42,148 nt of DNA from UMGS1783 sp900555065 (GCA_937991645.1 CALKPL010000013.1:1-42148), one strand, 5' to 3'. Shown: positions 7,142 through 16,529, numbered from the stretch's first letter. The notes: generated from the sequence alone by a model not told the origin. Program-made: numbers and translations.

Positions 7142-7957
7142 CTATTTTCTGCGCATAATAAGGATTGACACGACCGCGCCTGCGGCGGCGGCCGCCAGGG
7201 CGATGACGACGGTGAGCCAGACCGGCACGCCCGTCTCGGCCTGCTGTACGGGTGCCTGGGTTTCAACCGCAGCGCTCTGGCTCTGCGAGGCGCTCTGGCT
7301 GCTGGAAGAGGAACTGGACGGCGCTGCGATAATCCCCAGTTCGTCGCCGGCGTTGCCCTGCTGGATTTCGTCGGCAGGCATCTCATAGTCGCGGTTTTCC
7401 ACGATCTCCATGTACAGTCCGTCCTGCCAGCCGGGCTTGCAGAGCGTAGCGCTCAATTCGACGTCGGGATTTTCCTCCGCCGTAATATTACATATTGTAT
7501 ATGTATAAACATCGCTGTCGTCAAATTTAATTTCTTCAATTGCAAAGCGGACGCCGTACCCCGCGTACTTTTCCAGTTCGCCGGCGAAGCTGATTACGTC
7601 GTTAATGGTGTTTGCGCCGCCAAAGCTGTTTTCAGGCAGGGTCCAGAGTATTCTGTCGTGCACGTCGTCCACATATTCCCAGGAGCCGGGGAACTGGAGC
7701 GGCGTGCCCTCGTCCGCGCCGCCGTCCCATGCGAGGATTCCGTTCGCATCGACGTAGCGGATGGCGATAAAGGGTTCCTGCGTTGTAGAGAAGGCAATGG
7801 GCTGGTTAAACTCTATGACAAGCTGCGAATCATTGATTTGGTAGCAGTTGGTCGCCGTCAGTTCGCTGAGGTCCTCTTCAGCGCCGGCGCTGACCGCGAA
7901 GGCGGAAATAAGCAACATTATACAGAGCAGCAGCACCATATATTTTTTTCTGTTCAT
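7142..7957 (-). CDS. Secreted, membrane-anchored protein with one ~150-residue repeat domain
   Basis: 271 residues. A signal peptide (MNRKKYMVLLLCIMLLIS to AFAVSAGAEE) is followed by one copy of the domain that occurs four times in the neighbouring 687-residue protein. Shared positions include QLVIEFNQP, PFIAIRYVD, a W-E-Y-x-D-D-x-H core, NTINDVISFAGELEKYAGYG and FAIEEI. Next come a low-complexity Ser/Gln linker and a C-terminal AETG-hydrophobic segment-RRK tail that looks like a degenerate sortase anchor or a plain membrane anchor. GGGAGG precedes the start by 8 bases. No catalytic motif is evident; a binding or adhesive role is a guess from architecture. It lies downstream of the larger paralogue and may be co-expressed with it. 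Confidence 0.75.
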   Translation of the reverse strand: MNRKKYMVLLLCIMLLISAFAVSAGAEEDLSELTATNCYQINDSQLVIEFNQPIAFSTTQEPFIAIRYVDANGILAWDGGADEGTPLQFPGSWEYVDDVHDRILWTLPENSFGGANTINDVISFAGELEKYAGYGVRFAIEEIKFDDSDVYTYTICNITAEENPDVELSATLCKPGWQDGLYMEIVENRDYEMPADEIQQGNAGDELGIIAAPSSSSSSSQSASQSQSAAVETQAPVQQAETGVPVWLTVVIALAAAAAGAVVSILIMRRK

Positions 7958-7982
7958 TGTGAACCTCCCATGTGTTGTCGAG

Positions 7983-8010
7983 CCGCCGGCGGTTTTACAG
8001 CCGCCGGCGG
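7983..8010. terminator. Self-complementary hairpin between the two repeat-protein genes
   Basis: CCGCCGGCGG occurs at 7983-7992 and 8001-8010. Each copy is itself palindromic and the two can pair. There is no T-run, so it may be an intercistronic stem that attenuates or stabilises the mRNA rather than a full terminator. Confidence 0.4.
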
Positions 8011-8026
8011 CCCGTTTGCATTCGGA

Positions 8027-10090
8027 TCAGGCGGTATGCCTTTTCTTTTTCATGATCGTTGCAGCACCGGCGCCGCCAAGGGCCGCCAGCCCCGCTATTG
8101 CGCACAGAACCACCGGAATATCGCCGGTGTCCGGAATGAGGTAGTTTTTGTCAATAACCACTTTCGCATACGTGCCGTCATAACCGATGGCGTGCGGCTT
8201 ATTCGCATGCAGACCTACGCCGTTTGCGTCTACAATGTTGTCAATCAGGCCGGGCTGGGTGTTTGTATCCGTCCAGATTTCCTCAATGCAGAACATGGTT
8301 TTGTACTGCGCATAGCCTGCAAGAGGGCCTGTACGATTGATAATGTCGGCCACATCGGTTACGCCGAAGGCGTTGCTCGTGTTCAGGGTCCATACAATTC
8401 TGCTGTGGTCGCCTTTGGCATAGCCCCAGCTGCCCGCGAACTGAACCGGCGTGCTTGTGCCCGGGTCGCCCGTCCAGATCAGCTCGTTGTTGTCATCTAC
8501 AATCCGCAGCGCCATATATGGTTCGATCTCGGTCACAGTAACGGGCTTGGTAAATTCGAGTATCAGCACGGTATCGCTGGCCGCGACGGCTCTTTTTAAA
8601 GAGAACTCCGGATAGAGGATCTCGTCGCCCCCGGCCGTTACCGGCGCATAGATGCCGTCGTTGCCGACCGGATGCGGCATATTTGCATACAGATACACAT
8701 TGTTCGTCGTTTTGATGTTGTCGATCCTGCCGCGCTGCGCGTTGACGCCGTCGGTCCAGATCTCTTCAATGCAGAACATGGTCTTATACTGTGCGTATAT
8801 AGCCGCGTCGCCGGTACGGTTGATTATGTCGTTAATCGTAGCCTCGCCAAAGGGGTTGACGCCGCCAAGAGCGACGACGATGGAGGTATGCGAGTCGTCC
8901 GTGTATTCCCACACATATTCGCTGCCCCATTGTAACGGCTGACTGCCTTCTGCGTCCGGGTCGCCCGTCCACTGCAGTATGTTGTTGTCATCCACGATTC
9001 TCAGTCCCATATAGGGCGTTCCAATAATTTCGACCGGGCCGGAAAAGACCACCTTAAGCTGGTTGACGCCGACGGCCGTCACATTGGTGATTGTGAAATC
9101 CGGCTCGTTCTGCGTAATTGCGATATAGACGCTGTCCGCGCCCGGGAAGGTCCAGGGTACGGTGGCGCGCACGCCGCGGCCGGAAGCGTTTGCGATTCCT
9201 TCCACTTCGCCCCATCTGCTGTTTCCGAGGTTTTCCTGCAGGCAGAACTCAACGGTGTAGCCGCTATCAGCATACTTGGCCTGGTCGCCGGTGAAGTTCA
9301 GAATGTCGTCAAGGTTGTGCGCCGCGTCGTTGAGTGTGAAAAACAGCTTGTTGGAAGCGCTCCCCTGCGACAGGGTCCCTGCGAACTGCAGGTAGTTTTC
9401 CGGTCCGTCCACCGCAAGCTCATGTTCGGCTGTCATATAGCGCACGGCGCTGAAGGGAGCCGCGCCGTTCGCGTTTGTCACGGCCTCGTTGAAGGTCAGC
9501 TCCATCGTCGTATTGTTGATCACCGCGGCGGCGGTCAGCTGCAGCGGCGACTGTTCAAAGGAAGTGATGGGGAAATACATGTCGTCAAATTCAGTGCTGT
9601 ACGCCTCGTTTATGGAAAGCTTGACGCCGCTTTCCGAGCTGATGCCCTGAAAATAGCCGTCGACCGGCGTGGCGTCGCTGACGCCCTCTTCCAGGCACAG
9701 GCGCGCTTCAAGGGCGCTGTAGGGCGCAAAGACACCCGTTCTGCCGATCATGTCCGAAACGGTGCCGGAAAGCGGTACGGCGTCTGCTGCCGTCCAAATG
9801 TACTGCGTCTTATCCGCACCGGCGGAAAGACTGCCGCTGACCTGCAGGTATTCGCTCTGTGACGCATCCATCTGCACGCCAAGGGCGTTCGGGTCCACCA
9901 GCCGTATCGCAATATAAGGCGCCTGGTCGTTAAAATTCACCGGCGCCGAAAAGGTGAGCAGCAGCTGGTTTCCGCCCATGCTCTGGACGCTGACCAGCGT
10001 AACTGCCGGGTCCTCCGCCCCTGCCGTGACGGCAAACAGGGACGCCGCCATGCACACGGCAAGAAGCAGTGCGAGTAATCTTTTTTTCAT
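8027..10090 (-). CDS. Secreted, probably sortase-anchored protein with four tandem ~150-residue repeats
   Basis: 687 residues starting at MKKRLLALL; AAGGAG about 10 bases upstream fixes ATG 10090, and the longer frame to 10132 has no site. A signal peptide is followed by four domains sharing a Q/T-L-x-L-x-F-x-x-P-V strand, PYMALRIVDDNN, W-x-Y-x-x-D-x-H, DIINRTG and AQYKTMFCIEEIW. Domains 3 and 4 are nearly identical in places at DNA level (8270-8310 versus 8755-8795), pointing to recent internal duplication. The C-terminus is IPDTGD, a hydrophobic stretch, then KKKRH, which fits a non-canonical sortase signal. The repeat resembles bacterial Ig-like/SwmB modules in outline, but no named family was recognised. 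A surface binding function is likely. Confidence 0.8.
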   Translation of the reverse strand: MKKRLLALLLAVCMAASLFAVTAGAEDPAVTLVSVQSMGGNQLLLTFSAPVNFNDQAPYIAIRLVDPNALGVQMDASQSEYLQVSGSLSAGADKTQYIWTAADAVPLSGTVSDMIGRTGVFAPYSALEARLCLEEGVSDATPVDGYFQGISSESGVKLSINEAYSTEFDDMYFPITSFEQSPLQLTAAAVINNTTMELTFNEAVTNANGAAPFSAVRYMTAEHELAVDGPENYLQFAGTLSQGSASNKLFFTLNDAAHNLDDILNFTGDQAKYADSGYTVEFCLQENLGNSRWGEVEGIANASGRGVRATVPWTFPGADSVYIAITQNEPDFTITNVTAVGVNQLKVVFSGPVEIIGTPYMGLRIVDDNNILQWTGDPDAEGSQPLQWGSEYVWEYTDDSHTSIVVALGGVNPFGEATINDIINRTGDAAIYAQYKTMFCIEEIWTDGVNAQRGRIDNIKTTNNVYLYANMPHPVGNDGIYAPVTAGGDEILYPEFSLKRAVAASDTVLILEFTKPVTVTEIEPYMALRIVDDNNELIWTGDPGTSTPVQFAGSWGYAKGDHSRIVWTLNTSNAFGVTDVADIINRTGPLAGYAQYKTMFCIEEIWTDTNTQPGLIDNIVDANGVGLHANKPHAIGYDGTYAKVVIDKNYLIPDTGDIPVVLCAIAGLAALGGAGAATIMKKKRHTA

Positions 10091-10190
10091 CTTTGGGTAT
10101 CTCCTTCCATAATAAAAATAAAATGTCTGCAATCATTAGTGAACGCGGAGAAGAGATTCGGATGGTCTGGTATCAATATCAACTGCCGCC

Positions 10191-10219
10191 ATTTTACTAC
10201 GTCTTTCCTGTCGTGTCAA
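10191..10219 (-). promoter_or_regulatory. Promoter of the four-repeat surface protein
   Basis: Minus-strand TTGACA (10219-10214), 17 bases, TAAAAT (10196-10191), with a leader of about 95 bases before ATG 10090. Confidence 0.7.
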
Positions 10220-10508
10220 GTGAAGGTGCGAGTTTGGACAGGCTTGTAAAACATGCTCATTTTCATGGATTGATAAAAACCATTTTTATATTAAACATGC
10301 ACAAATATTAATACAAAATTTCCAGAATCACATGAAAAATATTGAGTTGGTGTTATTGGAATTACTAACTAAAAAGCAAAAAAATATTTTTTATTATGGA
10401 AATTATACTTAAATTGTCCACAGGGAATTTTTTGCGATTTTGAATGTAAAAACGGGAGGAGGGCGGTGGGCACCGGAAACAATCTTCAGATTTTTTATGC
10501 AAACCCTC
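10220..10508. other. AT-rich divergent intergenic region without a gene
   Basis: About 290 bases between the two divergent promoters (surface protein to the left, GH36 lipoprotein to the right). It contains long A/T runs around 10370-10400 but no credible ORF, RNA gene or clear palindrome. It is notably AT-richer than the flanking genes. Confidence 0.5.
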
Positions 10509-10537
10509 TTGACGAATACATTCTTTTTCGATATACT
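10509..10537 (+). promoter_or_regulatory. Promoter of the lipoprotein GH36 gene
   Basis: TTGACG (10509-10514), 17 bases, TATACT (10532-10537), giving a leader of about 55 bases. Confidence 0.7.
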
Positions 10538-10599
10538 GTGGCTGGTTGGTAAGGTATCGATACAAACTGAATATCGTTGACAAAAGGAGGCGCTATGAC

Positions 10600-12861
10600 A
10601 TGCAAAAGAAACTGATTAGACTGACTGCGTTTGGAATGCTGCTCTGCCTTTGCCTGGTGACCGGTTGTACCGGTACCGTAACGATGCGGCAGGACGGGAT
10701 TTCCTCGCCGGCTGACGAGGTGGAGGTATTCAATGCGCTGCCCGAAGCGATTGAAGATCCCGATACCACGCTGGAGTCCCTTGCGCTGCGGAATGAGACG
10801 CCGCTTGACGAAGAGGGGACGATTGCCACAAACGCGCAGTACCGGCAGACCTATTCCGATTACCAGGCGGCACAGCAGTGGCTTGCGGACAATATCACGA
10901 ACAGCGCCGCACCGCCGATTTCCTTTACGCTCGACGGCGTGCACTCAAACGCCCTGCAGTGGACGAAAACGGTCGGCACGGAGCAGACGATTACGGATTA
11001 TCCGAACGACAATCCGGTCCAGCGCAAAGTGTATACGATTACCTATACCTGCGATGCTGCGGATCTTGAAGTTAAAATGGACGTGACGTCGTATCCGAAC
11101 TATCCGGTCGTGGAGTATGAGGCCTACATATACAACACAGCCGAAGGCGACAGCGGTGAAATCCAGGACGTGCTGGCGATTGACAGTGTGATTACGCAGA
11201 ATGGCAGTGGGATTTTACATGCAATGAATGGCTGTACAAACATGGTTCCCGGCCAGTTCCGGCCCATCGATACGGAGCTGGGCGGCGATGGGGAAAGCTC
11301 GGTAAGCTATTCTGTAGACAACGGCAAGCCGACCAGTTCCTACCTTCCCAATTTTAATTTCCAGACGCCGAACCAGAAATCCGGCGTTATTTCCGTACTC
11401 AGCTGGCAGGGCAATTGGAAGGCGACGTTCACAGCCAGTGAAGAGGGGGTCCGCATGACAGGCGGGCAGCTTGAGACGGATTTTGTCATGCATGAGGGCG
11501 AGAGCTTCCGCGTGCCGCTCATGGTGCTGCTGTTTTACAAGGGAGACAACTCGGACGGACAGAATATCTACCGCCGCTGGCTCTATGAGCACAACTATAT
11601 GCGTATGCAGGGAATCCGAAAGACGACCAATGCGCTAGTGTGTATCGGCGGCGCGCACGACGGAATGAAGAGCCTTGCCAGCGACGACATGGCGTTTCTC
11701 AATGCGCTCAAGACCACCTCAATCGGGAACCATCTCGATTACTTCAACCAGGACGCGGGCTGGTATGAGTGCGACCCCAACGACTGGGTATGGACCGGCA
11801 ACTGGTATCCGGACGCGGACAGGTATCCCAATACGCTCAAACAGGTCAGCGATGCGGCGCATGAAAACGGCATGGGCTACTCGCTGTGGCTTGAGCCGGA
11901 GCGCCTGTACTCGAAAACGCAGATGGCGGATGAGCTCGGTGCCATGGACGAAGAATACCTGCTTGCCGTCGACTCCAATAACAATTACGTGCCCTATACG
12001 GAGGTATTGAACAACGTGCAGGTTCTTGCCAATTACTCGAAGCCGGAGGTTGTCGATTATGTGGTAGACCTGTTGGACACAGTCATTAAGGAGCAGGGCG
12101 TGGATCAGTACCGGCAGGACTTCAACATTTTGCCCGCAAAGTTCTGGAAGGCATACGACGCCTATATAACGGCAAAAGACGGGAAAGAGGGCGCGCCCCG
12201 CGTGGGGATTACGGAGAATTTTTATACGACAGGCTACCTGCGCCTGTTTGAAGAGCTGCTGGAGCTCCATCCGGGGCTTGAGGTCGACGCCTGCGCCTCC
12301 GGCGCCATGCGGCACGACCTGGCGACGCTCCGTTTTTCCTTCTCGCATACGCGCACAGACTTCTATCACGATCCGGAGGACGAACAGTGCGCAACCTGGG
12401 GGTACAGCAACTGGTATATGCTTTGGGGCAGCGCGATGATGGCTCCGAACAGCGACTATGACATGCGTTCCAGGATCAACACCAGCATGGCGATCGCTGT
12501 AGATGTGAACAACGAGGCGCTTACGATCCAGCATATCAATACCTGGAAGAACCTCGCCTCCTACGCCCTGTACGACTACTATCCGCTGACGACATACAGC
12601 GAAAGCGACAACAGTATTCTTGCCTATCAGTACAACGACCCGGAGAGCGGGCGCGGCATGGCCTGTATCTATATTCGCAGCGGCGGTGTGATGACGGTGT
12701 ATCCGCGCGGCCTGGTTTCCAACGCGCAGTACCGGATATGGAGCCTGGACAATCCGGACGCTGTCGGCACCTATACCGGAGCGCAGCTGATGACCCAGGG
12801 GCTCAACGCCAGCGCAAGCGGCAAAACCGCCCTTGTATACCAGTATGAACGTGTAGACTAA
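10600..12861 (+). CDS. Lipoprotein GH36-family alpha-galactosidase/alpha-N-acetylgalactosaminidase-like glycosidase
   Basis: 753 residues, exported and lipid-anchored: the signal peptide ends in LVTGC with Cys23. A beta-sandwich-like N-terminal half precedes a catalytic barrel with NQDAGWYE near residue 384, LWLEPERL near 430, and QYRQDFN with the predicted nucleophile D507. DACASGAMRHD (563-573) follows, then the predicted acid/base D587 in HTRTDF. The start at 10600 follows AAAGGAGG by 9 bases; a slightly earlier ATG at 10595 is out of frame. GH36 enzymes remove alpha-linked galactose or GalNAc with retention of configuration, and some act on galactosamine. It has its own promoter and heads the island that also encodes a cytoplasmic paralogue. 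Confidence 0.87.
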   Translation: MQKKLIRLTAFGMLLCLCLVTGCTGTVTMRQDGISSPADEVEVFNALPEAIEDPDTTLESLALRNETPLDEEGTIATNAQYRQTYSDYQAAQQWLADNITNSAAPPISFTLDGVHSNALQWTKTVGTEQTITDYPNDNPVQRKVYTITYTCDAADLEVKMDVTSYPNYPVVEYEAYIYNTAEGDSGEIQDVLAIDSVITQNGSGILHAMNGCTNMVPGQFRPIDTELGGDGESSVSYSVDNGKPTSSYLPNFNFQTPNQKSGVISVLSWQGNWKATFTASEEGVRMTGGQLETDFVMHEGESFRVPLMVLLFYKGDNSDGQNIYRRWLYEHNYMRMQGIRKTTNALVCIGGAHDGMKSLASDDMAFLNALKTTSIGNHLDYFNQDAGWYECDPNDWVWTGNWYPDADRYPNTLKQVSDAAHENGMGYSLWLEPERLYSKTQMADELGAMDEEYLLAVDSNNNYVPYTEVLNNVQVLANYSKPEVVDYVVDLLDTVIKEQGVDQYRQDFNILPAKFWKAYDAYITAKDGKEGAPRVGITENFYTTGYLRLFEELLELHPGLEVDACASGAMRHDLATLRFSFSHTRTDFYHDPEDEQCATWGYSNWYMLWGSAMMAPNSDYDMRSRINTSMAIAVDVNNEALTIQHINTWKNLASYALYDYYPLTTYSESDNSILAYQYNDPESGRGMACIYIRSGGVMTVYPRGLVSNAQYRIWSLDNPDAVGTYTGAQLMTQGLNASASGKTALVYQYERVD

Positions 12862-12945
12862 ACAATTCAGTACATCCTTTGTCGCGTACGTATTCGGCCT
12901 TGTTTACCGGTATGTACGTTTACTGAAGCCGGCTTGATAAGAGAC

Positions 12946-12978
12946 GCGCCGCCCGCCCTGTACCGTGGCGGGCGGCGC
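12946..12978 (+). other. Strong intercistronic hairpin between the two GH36 genes
   Basis: GCGCCGCCCGCC (12946-12957) and GGCGGGCGGCGC (12967-12978) form a perfect 12-bp GC stem with a 9-base loop, ending only a few bases before the ribosome binding site of the second GH36 gene. There is no T-run, so differential translation or mRNA protection is as plausible as termination. Confidence 0.6.
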
Positions 12979-12997
12979 GCTGGAAGGGGAGAGCTGC

Positions 12998-15088
12998 ATG
13001 AATATTGACACAAAAGCGCTGCGGAAAAAATCGGCGGCGGCCGGGGAAGGGAATATCCGGACCAGGGAAGAGTTTCTGCACGTCTATTCCGATCCGTCGT
13101 CTGCCGCCGCTTTTCTGCGCGCGAACATATCAGAAACAGAGATTCCGCCCGTGTGCTTTACGCTCGACGGTATGGATTCTCGATCCCTTTATTGGGAGAA
13201 GCGGACCGGTCCGCCGCGTGAGTTTGTGGACTATCCGAACGACAACCCGGTCGTGCGGCGCGTGCACACGGTTACCTACACGGCCCCCGGGACCGGGCTT
13301 TCGCTCTCCATGGACGTGACGGAATATCCGGACTATCCAGTGGTTGAGTATGAAGCGCGGCTGCAGAACGACGGACCGGAGAACTCTGGCAGCATCCGTG
13401 ACGTGCGTGCTGTGGACACGCGTATTCTGTCCGCGGAAAGCGCTGTTCTGCACAGCATGACGGGCGCGACTTTCCGGGGCGTGAACCAGTACGTTCCCAG
13501 CGCCGACCCGCTCGGCGAAAACGGGAGCTGTGGCCGGCATTTTGAGGCTCCGAACGGCAAGCCGACCGACAACTATCTTCCGTATTTCAACCTGGAAAAC
13601 CCGGCCGGCGGCGGGGTTTTGGCCGTTCTGAGCTGGCAGGGAAGCTGGCGCGCCGATTTTACGGTTCGCTCCGGCGGCGTGTTTCTGCGCGGTGGCCAGT
13701 ACGATTGTGATTTCGTGCTTCTGCCCGGCGAAAGCTTCCGCGTGCCCATGATGATTTTTCTCTTTTACCGCGGCGACTGGTGCGATGGGCAGAACGTGTG
13801 GCGGCGCTTTATGCTGGAGCACAATAACCTGCGCGCGCAGGGGCTGCGCATGCAGAGCAATACGCTCATTTGTGTGGGCGACGACTTCGAGGGGATGCGC
13901 GGCAACGCCCGCAGCGATCTGCATTGGATTCACATGCTGACCGAAACGGGCCTCAACCGGGAAATTGACCATTTTAACCAGGACGCCGGCTGGTACGACT
14001 GCGAAGAGACGGGCTGGGAGGCGACCGGAAACTGGTATCCGAACAAAAAGAGGTATCCGAACGGATTGCGTGAGGTGAGCGACGCGGCGCGTGCGGCGGG
14101 CATGAAATACTCGTTGTGGTTCGAACCGGAACGGGCCTATTCCGGCACCCGGATTACGGAGGAACTGGGCCGGGACTGCATCGTGAGCATGGACGCGCCC
14201 CGGCTGCATTACATCCCGCTGGAACAGGCGGAAAAGGGCACGCAGAGCCTTGTCAATTACGGCGCGCCCGGCGTTGTGGACTATGTCTATAGCATGCTCG
14301 ACAGGATCATCTGCGAGCAGGGCGTGGATCAGTATCGGCAGGACTTCAACTTTTACCCCGCGCCTTTTTTCCGCGCCTTTGATCGGGAAGAGGCGAAAAA
14401 ACTGGGCGTGGCGCGCAGCGGCGTGACGGAGAATAAACATACGACGGGCTACCTGGAGCTGTGGCGGCGGCTGGCGGAAAACCATCCGGATATGGAGATA
14501 GACGCCTGCGCATCGGGCGGGATGCGCCACGATATGGCGACCCAGCGTTTTTCGTTTACGCATACGCGGTCCGATTACTGGCATGACGCGGACAGCGCGC
14601 AGTGCCAGACTTACAGCACGAGCCAGTGGTGGGTGCTGACCGGGTGCGGCGCCGTACTGGACGGCCGAGGAACGTACGACGTCCGCTCCCGCCTTGCGGT
14701 GAGCATCGGCGTGATCGTCGACGAAAGCAGCCCGGGCCGGACAAAAGAGCTGCTCAATATGTGGCGGGAGAACGCCGCGTACCTGCTGTACGACTATTAT
14801 CCGCTCACAACATACAGCGAAACGCAGCGCGCCGTCCTGTCCATGCAGTTCAACAGCCCGGAAAAGGAATGCGGCAGCATATTTTCCTTCGTCCGCAGCG
14901 CGGGATCGCTGCGCGTCTATCCGCGCGGCCTGCGCCGCGCCGCCCGCTACCGGCTGTGGAATATCGACGCCCCGGACGAGACGTGCGTGCGTTTGGGACA
15001 GCATATCATGGAACACGGCATAACCGTTTCATCCAAAAACAGGTCCGCCATTATCCACAGATATGCCGTGGAGTGTGAAGACAGTTAA
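12998..15088 (+). CDS. Cytoplasmic GH36-family glycosidase, paralogue of the lipoprotein enzyme
   Basis: 696 residues without a signal peptide. It aligns throughout with the upstream lipoprotein (DYPNDNPVV, FNQDAGWYDC near 326, LWFEPERAY, QYRQDFN with predicted nucleophile D449, DACASGGMRHD, and HTRSDYW with predicted acid/base D526). The start at 12998 follows GGAAGGGGA. The pair therefore looks like a duplication in which one copy works outside and one inside the cell, presumably on released oligosaccharides. Substrate preference cannot be assigned; amino-sugar genes downstream make an alpha-linked galactosamine or GalNAc residue attractive, but galactose remains possible. Confidence 0.85.
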   Translation: MNIDTKALRKKSAAAGEGNIRTREEFLHVYSDPSSAAAFLRANISETEIPPVCFTLDGMDSRSLYWEKRTGPPREFVDYPNDNPVVRRVHTVTYTAPGTGLSLSMDVTEYPDYPVVEYEARLQNDGPENSGSIRDVRAVDTRILSAESAVLHSMTGATFRGVNQYVPSADPLGENGSCGRHFEAPNGKPTDNYLPYFNLENPAGGGVLAVLSWQGSWRADFTVRSGGVFLRGGQYDCDFVLLPGESFRVPMMIFLFYRGDWCDGQNVWRRFMLEHNNLRAQGLRMQSNTLICVGDDFEGMRGNARSDLHWIHMLTETGLNREIDHFNQDAGWYDCEETGWEATGNWYPNKKRYPNGLREVSDAARAAGMKYSLWFEPERAYSGTRITEELGRDCIVSMDAPRLHYIPLEQAEKGTQSLVNYGAPGVVDYVYSMLDRIICEQGVDQYRQDFNFYPAPFFRAFDREEAKKLGVARSGVTENKHTTGYLELWRRLAENHPDMEIDACASGGMRHDMATQRFSFTHTRSDYWHDADSAQCQTYSTSQWWVLTGCGAVLDGRGTYDVRSRLAVSIGVIVDESSPGRTKELLNMWRENAAYLLYDYYPLTTYSETQRAVLSMQFNSPEKECGSIFSFVRSAGSLRVYPRGLRRAARYRLWNIDAPDETCVRLGQHIMEHGITVSSKNRSAIIHRYAVECEDS

Positions 15089-15112
15089 TTTTGCATTAAA
15101 ATCAACTATGTT

Positions 15113-15132
15113 TATTTTTGATGGATTAAATA
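15113..15132. promoter_or_regulatory. Candidate operator for the ROK regulator
   Basis: TATTT-N10-AAATA, an AT-rich dyad with the general look of NagC/Mlc-type sites, about 40 bases upstream of the -35 of the ROK gene. The assignment rests on position and symmetry only. Confidence 0.3.
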
Positions 15133-15172
15133 GGTATATCTTGGTTACAGCCTGAAAATGCACCAAAATATC

Positions 15173-15201
15173 TTGACAATACTGCGAGAAGAGATTATAG
15201 T
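15173..15201 (+). promoter_or_regulatory. Promoter of the ROK-aldolase-SIS-deacetylase-kinase operon
   Basis: TTGACA (15173-15178), 17 bases, TATAGT (15196-15201), with a leader of about 75 bases to ATG 15281. Confidence 0.8.
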
Positions 15202-15280
15202 AAAGATAAGTTGATATGCATTCCGAACAAAGCTGGCGCGCGTATGCAGACGCGCGCGTCGTAATGGAAGAGGTGCTGAG

Positions 15281-16468
15281 ATGAAGAATCCGGAGTCGGT
15301 CGATATATCCCTGGTGCGCAATATCAACAGCCGCGCGGTGCTGGACAGTATTTTCAACAGCGACGTCACGTCCAGAACCATTCTGGCAAAGCAGCTGGGT
15401 ATGAGCAAGTCCTCCGTATCCTCCAATCTCGCCGGGCTGATCGCGCGCGGCATCGTGCTGGAAATCGGGGAGGGCGAGTCCTCCGTCGTCGGTGGACGCA
15501 AGCCGCAGCTGCTCACTTTCAACAAGAACCACAAATACATTCTCGCCATCGACCTGAACATGACTTCGCCGCTGTTTGTGCTGGGCAATCTGCGGGGCGA
15601 GCAGCTCGGCGAGTTCAGCGTCCATATTGAAGAGGGAATTACGCAGGACGCCTATTTATCCATGATGGAGAACGCCGTCAACCTGCTGCTTGCCTCACGC
15701 AGCATGAACCCCTCCGATCTCGCTTATATCGCCATCGCCGCGCCCGGCGTTTTCGACCAATACGGCAGGCTCTGCTCGCAGAACCCGAAGTACCGCGGCG
15801 TAAAGTGGAAAACGCTGGACCTGCACGCGTTTGTCAAAGAGAAGTTCGGCGTGGAAGTGCTTGTGAAAAACGATATCAAGACGGCGGCGCTGGGCGAATG
15901 GACCGGCAGCGCCAAGAGTACGGACAATATGCTGTATTTCAGCTGCGGTCAGGGCATCGGCACCGGCCTGATCCTGGACGGGCGGCTGTACGAGGGCTCC
16001 CATTTCGCGGCGGGCGAAATCTATAACTACGTTGACCAGGCGTGGTTTGCCCGGGGCGAAACGATCGAGGACGCCATCTGTATCGAAGGCCTGCTCTCGA
16101 GGATTCAAAGGGATATTGCCGCCGGTGAAAAAACGGTGCTATCCAGAGCGGCCGAGCTCAAGTTCGACGACGTTGTGGAAGCCTACCGTCAGGAGGACGC
16201 CTATACGCTGCGGGTAATAGACGAACTCGCCGGCGCAATCGACATACTCATCGCCAATATCGTCAACCTGCTGGATATAGACTGCGTGGTCATCGGCGGC
16301 GAATACCAGAAATTCACGCCTTCCATCGTCAAGCGTTTCCAGAGCGATTTTGCGCGCATATGCCGCAAGCCGCCGCAGTTGCTGGGCGGCGTGCTCCGTC
16401 AGTACGCCGGCGTACAGGGCATATTCTATATCGCGCGCGACGCGTATTTTGACAGGATCTGTCAGTAA
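15281..16468 (+). CDS. ROK-family transcriptional regulator (NagC/XylR type)
   Basis: 395 residues. An N-terminal winged helix-turn-helix (about 15-65, with ILAKQLGMSKSSVSSNLAGLI) carries the usual GGRKPQLL wing and precedes a ROK sugar-sensing domain. The ASKHA glycine motif CGQGIGTGLILDG and EGSHFAAGEI are present. The zinc-binding CxCG-x4-C motif of ROK kinases is missing (the region reads DQAWFARGETIEDAI), so kinase activity is unlikely and a purely regulatory role fits. It probably represses its own operon and perhaps the GH36 genes, with induction by a sugar or sugar phosphate. Confidence 0.88.
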   Translation: MKNPESVDISLVRNINSRAVLDSIFNSDVTSRTILAKQLGMSKSSVSSNLAGLIARGIVLEIGEGESSVVGGRKPQLLTFNKNHKYILAIDLNMTSPLFVLGNLRGEQLGEFSVHIEEGITQDAYLSMMENAVNLLLASRSMNPSDLAYIAIAAPGVFDQYGRLCSQNPKYRGVKWKTLDLHAFVKEKFGVEVLVKNDIKTAALGEWTGSAKSTDNMLYFSCGQGIGTGLILDGRLYEGSHFAAGEIYNYVDQAWFARGETIEDAICIEGLLSRIQRDIAAGEKTVLSRAAELKFDDVVEAYRQEDAYTLRVIDELAGAIDILIANIVNLLDIDCVVIGGEYQKFTPSIVKRFQSDFARICRKPPQLLGGVLRQYAGVQGIFYIARDAYFDRICQ

Positions 16469-16529
16469 ATCTGTTCCCACGCCGCTCGGCGGCATAAAAC
16501 TAGAAATCAATAAATAAGGAGATAGGATT

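Noticed and set aside
13130..15016. 628-codon minus-strand ORF antisense to the second GH36 gene
   Set aside because: It is a GC-driven shadow of a gene with clear GH36 motifs, and its translation is low-complexity Arg/His/Ala-rich without any family pattern.
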